Assembly: GCF_001428255.1 (NCBI RefSeq)
Contig: NZ_LMRW01000001.1
Span: 644,542-708,541 of the forward strand
Length of the DNA: 64,000 nucleotides
DNA from: Agromyces sp. Soil535
Lineage (GTDB): Bacteria; Actinomycetota; Actinomycetes; Actinomycetales; Microbacteriaceae
Reading direction: 5' to 3'
Positions 24,616 to 33,005 of the stretch are shown here, piece after piece; position 1 is the stretch's first letter; each line of letters begins with the position of its first letter. The translations under genes and the position numbers were made by a program. A model generated the notes under the pieces. That model made no database searches. It was not told where the DNA came from and worked only from the letters and a program-made list of their open reading frames with translations.

Positions 24616-25521
24616 TCAAACCCCGTCCGTCGCCTCCGTGGCAACGGGTGACGTGCGGGCGACGTGATCGTCGGTCGCGGCCCAGTTGGCGAGCAGTTGC
24701 AGCCCGTCGTGCGAGGCCGACCCGGGTTCGGCGGTGTACGCGAGGAAGAGCAGTCCGCGCTCCGACGACAGCTCCATGGCCTCGTAGTTCAACTGGAGGT
24801 CGCCGACGACGGGATGGTGGATGCGCTTGAGTCCGGTGCGGTGCTCGCGGACGTCGTGCGACGCCCACAACCTGCGGAACGCGTCGCTGCGGGTGGAGAG
24901 TTCGCCGACGAGGTCGCTGAGGGAGCGGTCGTACGGAGCGCGTCCCGCCTCGGTGCGCAGCAGCGCCACGGTCTGCTGCGCTGCGTCCTCCCAGTCGAGG
25001 TAGAAGTCCTTCGCGCGGGGGTCGAGGAACAGGAAGCGGCCGAAGTTCGCGGGCCGCTGCGGCTGGATGTACATCTCCGAGAAGAGCGCCATGCCGAGCC
25101 GGTTCGAGGCGATGATGTCGAGGCGCCCGTTCTGCACGATCGCGGGCACATGGGTCATCGCGTCGAGCAATTGCTGCACGCCGGGCCGAAGCTGCTTCTT
25201 CGGCGATGACCTCCGACGCTGCTGGGGCCGGATGCCCTCGTTGGCCGCCCGGACGAGGTCGTGGAGGTGCGTGCGCTCGGCGTCGTCGAGCTGGAGCGCG
25301 CGGCTGATGCCCTCGAGCACCGCCTCGGAGACCCCGATGGCATTGCCGCGTTCGAAGCGGACGTAGTACTCGACGCTCATGCCGGCGAGCAACGCGACCT
25401 CCTCGCGGCGCAGGCCGGGCACGCGGCGACGACCGCCGAAGTTCGGCAGCCCCGCCTGATCGGGCGTGAGCCTGGCCCGCCGAGTGGTCAGGAACTCACG
25501 GATGTCGCGCTGAGTGTCCAT
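24616..25521 (-). CDS. XRE regulator with MmyB-type ligand-binding domain
   Basis: This 301-residue regulator has an N-terminal Cro/C1 helix-turn-helix (GRRRVPGLRREEVALLAGMS, then VEYYVRFERGN) and a C-terminal MmyB-like sensor domain recognisable by PANFGRFLFLDPRAKDFY, LLRTEAGRAPYD, LVGELSTRS and HHPVVGDLQLNYE. Such proteins often sense small hydrophobic ligands and control adjacent oxidoreductases. It is divergent from two SDR genes. A paralogue with the same architecture lies at 40729-41694, also divergent from a dehydrogenase gene. The IS remnant abuts its 3' end. Confidence 0.87.
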   Translation of the reverse strand: MDTQRDIREFLTTRRARLTPDQAGLPNFGGRRRVPGLRREEVALLAGMSVEYYVRFERGNAIGVSEAVLEGISRALQLDDAERTHLHDLVRAANEGIRPQQRRRSSPKKQLRPGVQQLLDAMTHVPAIVQNGRLDIIASNRLGMALFSEMYIQPQRPANFGRFLFLDPRAKDFYLDWEDAAQQTVALLRTEAGRAPYDRSLSDLVGELSTRSDAFRRLWASHDVREHRTGLKRIHHPVVGDLQLNYEAMELSSERGLLFLAYTAEPGSASHDGLQLLANWAATDDHVARTSPVATEATDGV

Positions 25522-25647
25522 GCCTCGACCCTACGACCGCGCGAGCAGGGTGAGGGGGTCCCTGCCATTAACCGTATAGAGCGGGTCTGCCTCGCCCCCG
25601 GGCACTGAGTTCAACTGGGACCACCTCAACGAAAGGCACACAGGAAC

Positions 25648-26499
25648 ATGACTGACAACAAGGTGTGGTTCGTCACCGGCGCCGGCCGTGGCATGGGCAT
25701 CGACATCGCGAAGGCGGCACTCGCCGCCGGACACGCGGTCGTCGCGACCGGCCGCGACGCAGACCGCGTCCGTAACGCCATCGGCGAGCACGACAACCTC
25801 CTCACCGTCGCGCTCGACATCACCGACCAGGATGCCGCCCACGCCGCCGCCGAGGCGGCCGTGGAGCGATTCGGTCGCATCGACGTGCTCGTCAACAACG
25901 CGGGCAACTTCTACGCCGGCTTCTTCGAGGAGATCAGCCCCGAGCAGTACCGCAGGCAGATGAAGACGAACTTCTTCGGCCCGCTCAACGTGACCCGGGC
26001 GATCCTGCCCGTGATGCGGAAGCAGCGCAGCGGCCACGTCATCACCATCAGCTCCACCGCCGGTCTCGTCGGCGTGGACTTCTGCTCCGCCTACTCCGCG
26101 TCGAAGTTCGCCCTCGAAGGATGGATGGAGTCGCTCCGTTCCGACATCGAGCCGTTCGGAATCACGACGACCATCGTCGAGCCCGGATTCTTCCGCACCG
26201 AGCTCCTCGTCGAGGGTTCGTCGACGATCTGGCCCGAACTGTCGATCGAGGATTACGCCGACCGCACGAAGGCGACCATCGAGGCATGGACGGGCATGAA
26301 CGGCCAGCAGACGGGCGACCCGGCGAAGCTCGCGGCCGCCCTCGTCACCCTCTCCGACTCCGGGCAGCCGCCGCTGCGCTTCCTCGCAGGCGCCGACGCC
26401 ATCGCGACCGCCGAGCAGAAGGCCAGGACCCTGCTCGAGCAGGCCGACGCCCACCGCGAGCTCTCCAGCTCGCTCCTTCATGACGACATCACCGTCTGA
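25648..26499 (+). CDS. SDR family NAD(P)-dependent oxidoreductase
   Basis: This is a classical short-chain dehydrogenase of 283 residues: cofactor motif TGAGRGMG (near residue 10), NNAG in the fourth strand, catalytic Ser in ISSTAG, and YSASK with the catalytic Tyr and Lys. The C-terminal extension after VEPGFFRTEL is typical of the retinol/ketone-type SDRs. It is the first gene divergent from the XRE regulator, with GAAAGG before the ATG, and is followed 35 bases later by a second SDR. Substrate unknown. Confidence 0.88.
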   Translation: MTDNKVWFVTGAGRGMGIDIAKAALAAGHAVVATGRDADRVRNAIGEHDNLLTVALDITDQDAAHAAAEAAVERFGRIDVLVNNAGNFYAGFFEEISPEQYRRQMKTNFFGPLNVTRAILPVMRKQRSGHVITISSTAGLVGVDFCSAYSASKFALEGWMESLRSDIEPFGITTTIVEPGFFRTELLVEGSSTIWPELSIEDYADRTKATIEAWTGMNGQQTGDPAKLAAALVTLSDSGQPPLRFLAGADAIATAEQKARTLLEQADAHRELSSSLLHDDITV

Positions 26500-26534
26500 C
26501 CGACGCCCCGCTTCGAACGAACAGGACCCATTCC

Positions 26535-27294
26535 GTGGATTCATCACTGAGCAACACCGTCGCCCTCGTCACCGGGGCGAGCAGCGGAATCGGTGCGGCC
26601 ACCGCCCGCCGGCTCGCCGAGCACGGCGCATCCGTCGCCCTCGTGGCCCGCCGCCGCGACCGTCTCGAGGACCTTGCTACCGAGATCGAGGAGGCCGGCG
26701 GCACCGCGCTGGTCGTGGAAGTGGACATCACCGACCGCACCCAGGCCGAGGCGGCGGTGCAGAAGGTGGTCGAGCGATTCGGACGGCTGGACATCCTCGT
26801 CAACAACGCCGGCCTGATGCTCCTCGGCCCGGTCGTCGGCGCCGACGTCGAGGAGTGGGAGCGCATGATCGCCGTCAACGTGCGCGGCCTGCTCTCCACG
26901 ACTCGCGCCGCCCTGCCGCACCTGCTCGAGGCCGCGGAGGAGGGGCCGCGCCGGGTCGCCGACATCGTCAACATCAGCTCGATCGCCGGCCGATTCGCCT
27001 GGGGCGGCTACGGCGTCTACAACCTCACCAAGTTCGGCGTGAACGGGTTCACCGAATCGCTGCGCCAGGAAGTCACCCAGCGGCACGTGCGCGTGGGCGT
27101 CCTCGAGCGGCGTCGCGACCGAACTCGCCTCGCACAACCGGCCCGAGATCCAGAGCGAGATGACCACTCCGTTCTACGAGCAGACCGAGGTCCTCGCCCC
27201 TGAGGACATCGCCGACGGGGTCGCCTACATGGTCACCCGCCCCCGGCACACCTCGATCGGCGAGTTGTGGATCATGCCCACCGACCAGGCCTGA
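26535..27294 (+). pseudogene. Second SDR oxidoreductase gene with an apparent frameshift
   Basis: From GTG 26535 the frame gives a normal classical SDR: TGASSGIG, NNAG, NISSIAG and catalytic YNLTK. After HVRVGVLE, near 27105, the frame changes. The continuation GVATELASHNRPEIQSE, then EDIADGVAYMVTRP and the end PTDQA at 27294, lies in another frame. The break falls where a PGG or PGAV turn is expected and is explained by a loss of about five bases in a GC-rich run. All catalytic residues precede it, but the C-terminal substrate-binding part would be wrong. Sequencing error is possible. Confidence 0.75.
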
Positions 27295-27330
27295 CCCTCC
27301 GGGCCGCCTGGACCCGGGCGTGACGCAGAG

Positions 27331-27368
27331 GTGCGGATGCCGCGAACGCTGGCTTGCGGCATCCGCAC
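27331..27368. terminator. 13-bp GTGCGGATGCCGC hairpin upstream of ligD
   Basis: GTGCGGATGCCGC (27331-27343) and GCGGCATCCGCAC (27356-27368) are exact inverted arms with a 12-base loop. It sits 36 bases after the SDR pseudogene and 17 before ligD, so it most likely terminates the SDR transcript. Confidence 0.65.
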
Positions 27369-27384
27369 CCGACAGGATGGGGGC

Positions 27385-29961
27385 ATGGCCGAGGGCGCGC
27401 GTCAGCTCGTCGAGGTCGACGGTCGACGGATGCGGCTGACGAATCTCGACAAGGTCATGTATCCCGAGACGGGCATGACGAAGGGCGAGGTGATCTCCTA
27501 CTACGCGGAGGTCGCTCCAGTGATGGTGCCGCTCGTCGCCGGCCGCCCGGTGACGCGCAAGCGCTGGGTGCACGGCGTGGGCACCCCGGATGCCCCGCAG
27601 TCGGCCTTCTTCGAGAAGAACTTCGAGCATGCGCCCGACTGGGTGCGCACCGCCGTCATCCGTCATTCCGACGGGCCGAAGACGTACCCGATCGCCGGGG
27701 ACCGCGCCACTCTCGTGTGGCTCGCGCAGCTCGCCGCGCTCGAGCTCCACGTGCCGCAGTGGCGATTCGATGCTCGCGACGAACCTGGGAATCCCGACCG
27801 CATGGTCTTCGACCTCGACCCGGGCGAGGGGATGGGGCTGGCCGACTGCGCGGAGGTCGCGCGGCTCGTGCGCGACCTCGTCTCGGGCATGGGGCTCCGG
27901 GCGATGCCGGTCACGAGCGGGAGCAAGGGCATCCACCTCTACACGGCGCTGGACGGGCGCCAGACGTCCGACCAGGTGTCGCAGGTCGCGCACGAGCTCG
28001 CCCGCGCCCTCGAGGCCGACCACCCCCAGCTGGTCGTCTCGAGCATGCGCAAGACGCTCCGCGGGGGGCGTGTGCTCATCGACTGGAGCCAGAACAACTG
28101 CAAGAAGACCACGATCGCGCCGTACTCGCTGCGCGGTCGCTTCCGCCCCACGGTTGCGGCGCCTCGCACCTGGGCGGAGCTCGACGACCCCGACCTGCGC
28201 CACCTCGAGGCGGCCGAGGTGCTCGAGCGTGTGGCATCCGGCGACGACCCGCTCGCGGTGATCACGGCGGCCTCGCACGACGGACCGCTCGCCGAGTACC
28301 TCTCGATGCGCAAGGGCGGCGTGACCCCCGAGCCCATGCCGTCGTCGAGCTGGGGTGCGCCGAGCACCGGGGACCTCCGCTTCGTGATCCAGGAGCACCA
28401 TGCGCGCCGCCTCCACTACGACCTGCGGCTCGAACGCGATGGCGTGCTGAAGAGCTGGGCGGTGCCGAAGGGCGTGCCCGAGACCTCGGGCGTGAACCAC
28501 CTGGCGGTGCAGACCGAGGACCACCCGATGGAGTACGCGACCTTCGAGGGCACGATCCCGGCGGGGGAGTACGGTGCCGGGTCGATGACGATCTGGGACG
28601 CCGGCACCTACGAGACCGAGAAGTGGCGCGACGACGAGATCATCATCGACGTCGACGGGCGCTCCGGCGGCCCACTCGGCGGTCGGGTGCGGCTTGCGCT
28701 CATCCGCACCGACGGGACGGGCGAGAAGAGCAGCTGGCTGCTGCACCGCATGAAGGACCAGCGGCCTGGGCACTGGAGCCCGTCGTCGAAGGCGCGGCAC
28801 GCGACGGACGAGGCGACGGATGCCGCGGGCACGGATGCCGCGGACGACGACGATGCGGATCGAGGAGCGACGCGCGCAGACGATGCGGATCGAGGAGCGA
28901 CGCGCGAAGCGCGACGCGTCTCGAGGCCCCCTGTCCCGGACGTTCTCGAGACGCCTCTTGCGGACGCTCCTCGACCGGCAGAGGGCGAGCACGGGGTCGA
29001 GCCGATCCTCGTGCGCCCGATGCTCGCCACGTCGGGCACCCTCGGCATGCTGGCAGGCGGGGAGTGGGCGCTCGAGTGGAAGTGGGACGGCATCCGCGTG
29101 CTCGCCCGCGCCGATGGCGGCGGCATCCGGCTGATGACACGCAGGGGCAATGACGTGACGGCCACGTATCCCGAGCTCGCGGGGCTGCCGCGGGTGCTGC
29201 GCGGCGACGCCCTCGTCGACGGCGAGATCGTGGCCCTCGACGAGCGCGGCCGACCGAGCTTCGAGGTGCTGCAGCAGCGGATGAACCTCACCCGCGTGCG
29301 CGAGATCGAGCGGCTCGCGGCATCCGTGCCCGTGCGGCTGCTGCTCTTCGACGTGCTCGAGATCGCCGGCTCATCGGTGATGTCGGAGCCCTACCGGCAG
29401 CGGCGGGAACGGCTCGAACGGCTCGTGCGCCAGCGCGCCGGCGTGCCCGTGGAGCTGCCTGCCCAGGCGACGGGCGTCCCCGCCGAGGCGTTCGAGGAGA
29501 GCCGACGGCTCGGGCTCGAGGGGATCGTCGCGAAGCGGCCGGACTCGCCGTATCGCCCCGGAGTGCGGTCGGAGGACTGGGTGAAGCTCAAGCTCACGCG
29601 CACGCAGGAGGTGGTGATCGGCGGGTACCGCAAGGGCATCGGCACGCGCACGGGGCACATCCGCTCGCTTCTCGTGGGGATCCCGGGCGATCACGGCCTC
29701 GAGTACGCGGGCCGGGTCGGCAGCGGGTTCCGCGAGGTCGAGCTCGATCGCCTGATCGTCCGGCTCGACGGACTCGAGCAGCCCGATCCGCCGTTCGTGA
29801 GCGTGCCCGCCGCCGACGCGAAGGACGCGGTGTGGGTGAGGCCCGAGCTCGTGGGCGAGATCGAGTTCGGCGAGTGGACCCGCACGGGCGTGGCGCGGCA
29901 TCCGAGGTGGCGGGGCCTGCGGCCCGACAAGGGGCCCGACGAGGTCGTGCGGGAGTCGTGA
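27385..29961 (+). CDS. ligD: Multifunctional NHEJ DNA ligase LigD (Pol-PE-Lig)
   Basis: This 858-residue enzyme repairs Ku-bound ends. Domain order is polymerase/primase (about 1-290, with catalytic DLDPG near 143-147), 3'-phosphoesterase (about 310-450, with EHHARRLHYDLR near 337) and ATP-dependent ligase (about 545-850, nucleotidyl Lys566 in EWKWDGIR, later DGEIVALDERG and EGIVAKRPDSPY). This order matches mycobacterial LigD. I start at ATG 27385; CAGGAT 6 bases upstream fits a leaderless promoter. The linker 469-542 contains a duplicated repeat-like stretch (28849-28975). It lies 3.6 kb from ku. Confidence 0.93.
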   Translation: MAEGARQLVEVDGRRMRLTNLDKVMYPETGMTKGEVISYYAEVAPVMVPLVAGRPVTRKRWVHGVGTPDAPQSAFFEKNFEHAPDWVRTAVIRHSDGPKTYPIAGDRATLVWLAQLAALELHVPQWRFDARDEPGNPDRMVFDLDPGEGMGLADCAEVARLVRDLVSGMGLRAMPVTSGSKGIHLYTALDGRQTSDQVSQVAHELARALEADHPQLVVSSMRKTLRGGRVLIDWSQNNCKKTTIAPYSLRGRFRPTVAAPRTWAELDDPDLRHLEAAEVLERVASGDDPLAVITAASHDGPLAEYLSMRKGGVTPEPMPSSSWGAPSTGDLRFVIQEHHARRLHYDLRLERDGVLKSWAVPKGVPETSGVNHLAVQTEDHPMEYATFEGTIPAGEYGAGSMTIWDAGTYETEKWRDDEIIIDVDGRSGGPLGGRVRLALIRTDGTGEKSSWLLHRMKDQRPGHWSPSSKARHATDEATDAAGTDAADDDDADRGATRADDADRGATREARRVSRPPVPDVLETPLADAPRPAEGEHGVEPILVRPMLATSGTLGMLAGGEWALEWKWDGIRVLARADGGGIRLMTRRGNDVTATYPELAGLPRVLRGDALVDGEIVALDERGRPSFEVLQQRMNLTRVREIERLAASVPVRLLLFDVLEIAGSSVMSEPYRQRRERLERLVRQRAGVPVELPAQATGVPAEAFEESRRLGLEGIVAKRPDSPYRPGVRSEDWVKLKLTRTQEVVIGGYRKGIGTRTGHIRSLLVGIPGDHGLEYAGRVGSGFREVELDRLIVRLDGLEQPDPPFVSVPAADAKDAVWVRPELVGEIEFGEWTRTGVARHPRWRGLRPDKGPDEVVRES
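28849..28975. repeat. Repeat-derived insert in the ligD linker
   Basis: A 28-bp unit beginning GACGATGCGGATCGAGGAGC occurs twice with a 30-bp period (28849-28876 and 28879-28906). It is followed by GCGTCTCGAG and then, in inverse orientation, CTCGAGACGCC...GCTCCTCGACC. The GGAGCG...GTCTCGAG layout recalls the dispersed palindromic elements common in Microbacteriaceae. It stays in frame and encodes DDADRGATR twice in the flexible linker between the PE and ligase domains. Confidence 0.65.
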
Positions 29962-29968
29962 TCCGGGG

Positions 29969-30853
29969 TCAGAGCCCGCGGCCGCCCGTCACCGGCAGCA
30001 CGGCGCCCGACACGTACGAGGCGTCGTCCGACGCGAGGTACACGTACGCCCCCGCGAGCTCCGCAGGCTGTCCCGCCCGGCCCACCGGCGTGTTCCGCCC
30101 GAACTCGGGAACGTGGTCGGGCCATCCCGTCGACGGGATCAGCGGCGTCCAGATCGGGCCGGGCGCGACGGCGTTCACGCGGATGCCGCGTGGTCCGAGC
30201 TCCTCGGCGAGCGCCTTGGTGAACGCCACGAGCGCCGCCTTCGTCATCGCGTCGTCGACGAGTTCCGTCGACGGGTCGAAGCCCTGGATCGACGTCGTCG
30301 TGATGATGCTCGATCCGGCGTCCATGAGCGGCACAGCTGCGCGCGCGAGGAACACGGGCGCGAAGAGGTTCACGCGTACGACCGCCTCGAAGTCGTCCGT
30401 CGGGATCTCGTCGATCCCGCCGCGGTTGCGCTGGCGGGCGGCGTTGAGCACGAGCAGGTCGAGGCCGCCGAACGCCTGCTCGGTGTGCGCCACGAGGTCC
30501 TTGCAGTGCTGCTCGCTGCGCAGGTCGCCCGGTAGGAGCAGCGGGTCGCTGCCGGCGTCGGTGATCCACTTCCCCGTCTCCTCGGCATCGGCCTGCTCGC
30601 TCGGCAGGTAGGCGATGGCGACCCGTGCGCCCTCGCGGGCGAAGGCGATGGCCACGGCGCGGCCGATGCCCGAGTCCCCGCCCGTGATGAGCGCGCGCCG
30701 ACCCTCGAGCCGGTGGTTGCCGCGGTAGCTCTGCTCGCCGTGATCGGGTTGCGGAATCATGGGGTCGGTCAGCCCTGGCGGACTCTGCTCCTGGCGCGGG
30801 AACGGATCCGTCGTGTGCTTCGTCGTCGGGTCGATGAGTTGTTCGTTGAGCAT
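29969..30853 (-). CDS. SDR family oxidoreductase (general stress type) lacking the catalytic Tyr
   Basis: The 294-residue protein has the N-terminal extension and cofactor motif (RALITGGDSGIGRAVAIAFA) of the YghA/YhdF-type SDRs found in stress regulons, plus NAARQRNRGGI and the C-terminal SDDASYVSGAVLPVTGG. In the active-site motif, where YxxxK is expected, it reads DAMTK, so the Tyr is replaced by Asp201 while Lys205 remains. Classical SDR chemistry is therefore doubtful. The ATG at 30853 has GAAGGGGGA just upstream. A GTG seven codons earlier is an alternative. It is convergent with ligD. Confidence 0.85.
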   Translation of the reverse strand: MLNEQLIDPTTKHTTDPFPRQEQSPPGLTDPMIPQPDHGEQSYRGNHRLEGRRALITGGDSGIGRAVAIAFAREGARVAIAYLPSEQADAEETGKWITDAGSDPLLLPGDLRSEQHCKDLVAHTEQAFGGLDLLVLNAARQRNRGGIDEIPTDDFEAVVRVNLFAPVFLARAAVPLMDAGSSIITTTSIQGFDPSTELVDDAMTKAALVAFTKALAEELGPRGIRVNAVAPGPIWTPLIPSTGWPDHVPEFGRNTPVGRAGQPAELAGAYVYLASDDASYVSGAVLPVTGGRGL

Positions 30854-30932
30854 CGGTCCCCCTTCGATCGCCACGCTACGCGGGCCCGTCGGGGGTCGCG
30901 CGGGGTTGACAAGTGGCGCTCGCGGGCGCGCA

Positions 30933-30965
30933 GCGGCATCCGCTGACAGGGCGGGCGGATGCCGC
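30933..30965. repeat. GCGGCATCCGC/GCGGATGCCGC hairpin
   Basis: GCGGCATCCGC (30933-30943) and GCGGATGCCGC (30955-30965) are exact inverted arms with an 11-base loop. It lies between two divergent genes (the SDR at 30853 and the small membrane protein at 31071), so a terminator role is less obvious here than for the other copies. Confidence 0.55.
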
Positions 30966-31070
30966 GTGCCCCACGCTCTCGCGGATCACCGCCCGGTTCG
31001 CGGGTAGCACGACCCGCGAACCGGGGTCAACCCCTGCCGCCCGGCGTGGCTCGTCAATACCGTCGAGATC

Positions 31071-31235
31071 ATGAATATCCTCGTCGCCATCATCGCCGTC
31101 GTCGCCATCGTCCTGCTCATCACGGGCGGCGTCGTACCCACGCTGAACTTCCTGCTCTGGGTCGGAATCGCGTTGCTGGTCATCGCGGCCATCGTGTTCC
31201 TCGTGCGCTACCTCAGCGGGAGCCGCACGGTCTGA
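31071..31235 (+). CDS. Small membrane protein (54 residues)
   Basis: From ATG 31071 the frame encodes 54 residues with two hydrophobic helices (ILVAIIAVVAIVLLITGG and LLWVGIALLVIAAIVFLV) and a short basic end (RYLSGSRTV). No motif is recognised. Layout and length resemble the product of 24205-24369. A ribosome site is weak (CGTCGAGATC). It is the first of a group of small genes (31.0-32.8 kb) of unknown role. Confidence 0.55.
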   Translation: MNILVAIIAVVAIVLLITGGVVPTLNFLLWVGIALLVIAAIVFLVRYLSGSRTV

Positions 31236-31377
31236 CCTCGCGCGACGCAAAGTTCGGGAGCGGGCGGCCATCGGGTCGCCCGCTCCTTCCGTGTCAGCTG
31301 TGTCAGCGTCGGAACCCTGCGCTCCGTTCGTCCGAGGAATCCCGTCGGCGACGTACCCGGAGCCGTATGCTGATCGC

Positions 31378-31770
31378 GTGGGAACGCTGTACTACGGGGA
31401 CTCCGGAACGCCGATCGGGATCGAAGACCGGGCACTCGCGCACCTCAAGGTCGCGATCACGACGAAGCTGCGCCGCGGCGAGAGCTTCACGCTCTCGTGG
31501 CAGCACACCGACGACCAGCCCCGGGGCCGCAGCACGCTGTGGCTGCATCCGTCGATCCCGCTCAGGTTCGTGTTCGACGACCCCATGGCGCCCGAGCTCA
31601 GCCGGAATTGGATCGAGGACCTGATGCGGTCGGCGAACAGCACCGGCGGCATCCAGCTCGTTCCAGAGCATCTCGACACCGAAGCCATCGCGACGCAGCC
31701 CGACCAGCCCGTGCACGTGGGAGCCGACGTCCAGGAGATCGAGATCGACAGCGAGACCCAGCCCGTCTAG
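31378..31770 (+). CDS. Small protein of a two-member family (DUF7882-like)
   Basis: This 130-residue protein is homologous to the product of 32099-32422. Shared blocks are GTLYYGD against GKLIYNS, DRALAHLKVAITTKLRRGES against DRTLAHLRVAILNKLRRSES, and LWLHPSIPLRFVF against IWLHESIPLQFVF. I recall such proteins from Microbacteriaceae under DUF7882, sometimes mislabelled as DNA ligase; nothing ligase-like is visible. GTG 31378 follows TATGCT (31366-31371) by 6 bases, which suggests a leaderless mRNA. The C-terminal 30 residues are acidic. Function unknown. Confidence 0.7.
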   Translation: MGTLYYGDSGTPIGIEDRALAHLKVAITTKLRRGESFTLSWQHTDDQPRGRSTLWLHPSIPLRFVFDDPMAPELSRNWIEDLMRSANSTGGIQLVPEHLDTEAIATQPDQPVHVGADVQEIEIDSETQPV

Positions 31771-31815
31771 CCGCGAGCGCGTGCTCGACGACGGCGGGCG
31801 GCCGAAGGAGGAGCG

Positions 31816-32037
31816 ATGGGCGCGACGGAGAACACGGCGGCGGGCAGCGTCGAGATCGAACGCTGGTGGCCGCACCTGTCGATCGAGGCGAAGCACCGAC
31901 TGCTCGCCGAACTCGACGGCCCGATCGACGCCGAGACGGCGGCCGAGATCGAGTCGCTCACGGGCGGCACCGCACCCGACCGGCTGACGCCTGGCGACCA
32001 GCGGTACGTGGTCACGCAGATCGAGCCCGTCGACTGA
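31816..32037 (+). CDS. Small hypothetical protein (73 residues)
   Basis: This acidic 73-residue protein includes WWPHLSIEAKHRLLAELDGP and ends with DQRYVVTQIEPVD. A strong ribosome site (GAAGGAGGAG) precedes ATG 31816, and it lies 45 bases after the two-member-family gene, so they may be cotranscribed. I do not recognise the family. Confidence 0.6.
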   Translation: MGATENTAAGSVEIERWWPHLSIEAKHRLLAELDGPIDAETAAEIESLTGGTAPDRLTPGDQRYVVTQIEPVD

Positions 32038-32098
32038 CAGGTCACGGCGCATCGGCGTTCGGTCGCCGATGGCCTGCCGGCCTGCGGTCGGGCGTGAG

Positions 32099-32422
32099 CT
32101 ATTCGCTCTCGAAGGGCGCGTTCTCGGCGGGCTCGGGCACGAACTGCAGGCCGGCCGTGCTGTTGGCCGAGAGCAGCATCTGCTCGATCCACAGCCGGTT
32201 GAGCTTCGGGGGGCGGTTGCCGCTGAACACGAACTGCAGCGGGATGGACTCGTGCAGCCAGATCGTGGTGCGGCCGCTGCCGTTCGCCACGCCGTGCTCC
32301 CACGTCATCGCGAAGCTCTCGGAGCGGCGGAGCTTGTTCAGGATCGCGACGCGAAGGTGGGCGAGGGTGCGGTCGTCGATCTCGAGCTCGCGAGCCGAGG
32401 AGTTGTAGATGAGCTTGCCCAT
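32099..32422 (-). CDS. Small protein, paralogue of the 31378-31770 product
   Basis: This 107-residue protein matches the plus-strand paralogue along most of its length (start MGKLIYNS, central LAHLRVAILNKLRRSESFAM, then TTIWLHESIPLQFVF and WIEQMLLSANSTAGLQFVPE). It lacks the paralogue's acidic tail. TAGAGT ends 6 bases before the ATG on the minus strand, so a leaderless start is likely, and CCGACT-CT-AGTCGG (32426-32439) forms a small palindrome there. The pair faces each other with one small gene between. Function unknown. Confidence 0.7.
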   Translation of the reverse strand: MGKLIYNSSARELEIDDRTLAHLRVAILNKLRRSESFAMTWEHGVANGSGRTTIWLHESIPLQFVFSGNRPPKLNRLWIEQMLLSANSTAGLQFVPEPAENAPFESE

Positions 32423-32506
32423 GGCCCGACTCTAGTCGGCGTTCGACGCGGTAACGCCGTACGATCCGGGGCCTGCGCACGGATGCCTCAGGTGGGCCGC
32501 CGCGAT

Positions 32507-32803
32507 TCAGTTCATGCCGCCGTCGGGGTCCAGCGGGTCGCCGGTCGGCCTGCCCGGACGTCGAGCATCGAGCGGATCGATCGAGCGTTGCAACTCGTCG
32601 AGGTCGATGATCCCGGTGTCCTCGATCCCGGTGTCCTCCCGCATCATCGACGGGGGTAGGTCTCGGACGCGACGGCGTACGTCGGCGTCGACTTCCGGGG
32701 TGTGGAGTTCGGGGGCGTCGAACTCGAGTGCGCCGATCTCGCGGGCATCGGGGCCGCCCGCCTCCGTCGTCGGTTCGGTGGCCCGACCGATCGACCGTTC
32801 CAT
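32507..32803 (-). CDS. Acidic hypothetical protein (98 residues)
   Basis: From ATG 32803, with GGAAGGAG 8 bases upstream, the frame encodes a Pro/Asp/Glu-rich, probably disordered protein containing the repeat-like HTPEVDADVRRRVRDLPP and the doubled GIEDTGI. No domain is recognised. It is upstream of and on the same strand as the 107-residue paralogue gene and divergent from the YjbR-like gene. A 328-bp gap separates them. Confidence 0.45.
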   Translation of the reverse strand: MERSIGRATEPTTEAGGPDAREIGALEFDAPELHTPEVDADVRRRVRDLPPSMMREDTGIEDTGIIDLDELQRSIDPLDARRPGRPTGDPLDPDGGMN

Positions 32804-32958
32804 GGTGATGCTCCTTCCAGGTGCATGCGGATGCACCGGGGCATCCGGTACTTCGAACGGTACGCCGGTCGTCGCCCGACGGCGAGTCTCGACACACCGC
32901 TCAAGCCGGTTACATGCGCCTGTCACGAGAACAGGTGGACACGCCGCGCCGGCGTCGA

Positions 32959-33001
32959 GAACAGGAGGACACGCCGGGTCGACGGGTGCGGCCTCCTGTT
33001 C
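32959..33001. repeat. Inverted repeat in the 32.8-33.1 kb intergenic gap
   Basis: GAACAGGAGG (32959-32968) and CCTCCTGTTC (32992-33001) are exact 10-base arms with a 23-base loop. A related word, GAACAGGTGGACACGCCG, occurs shortly before at about 32929. The whole gap 32804-33131 has no gene. It holds this structure, the 18-bp tandem array and a -10 word for the next gene. Confidence 0.5.
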
Positions 33002-33005
33002 CGGT

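Noticed and set aside
31378..32422. Possible DNA ligase function for the two small paralogues
   Set aside because: They have no nucleotidyltransferase motif (KxDG) and are only 107-130 residues. The label sometimes attached to this family has no support in the sequence.
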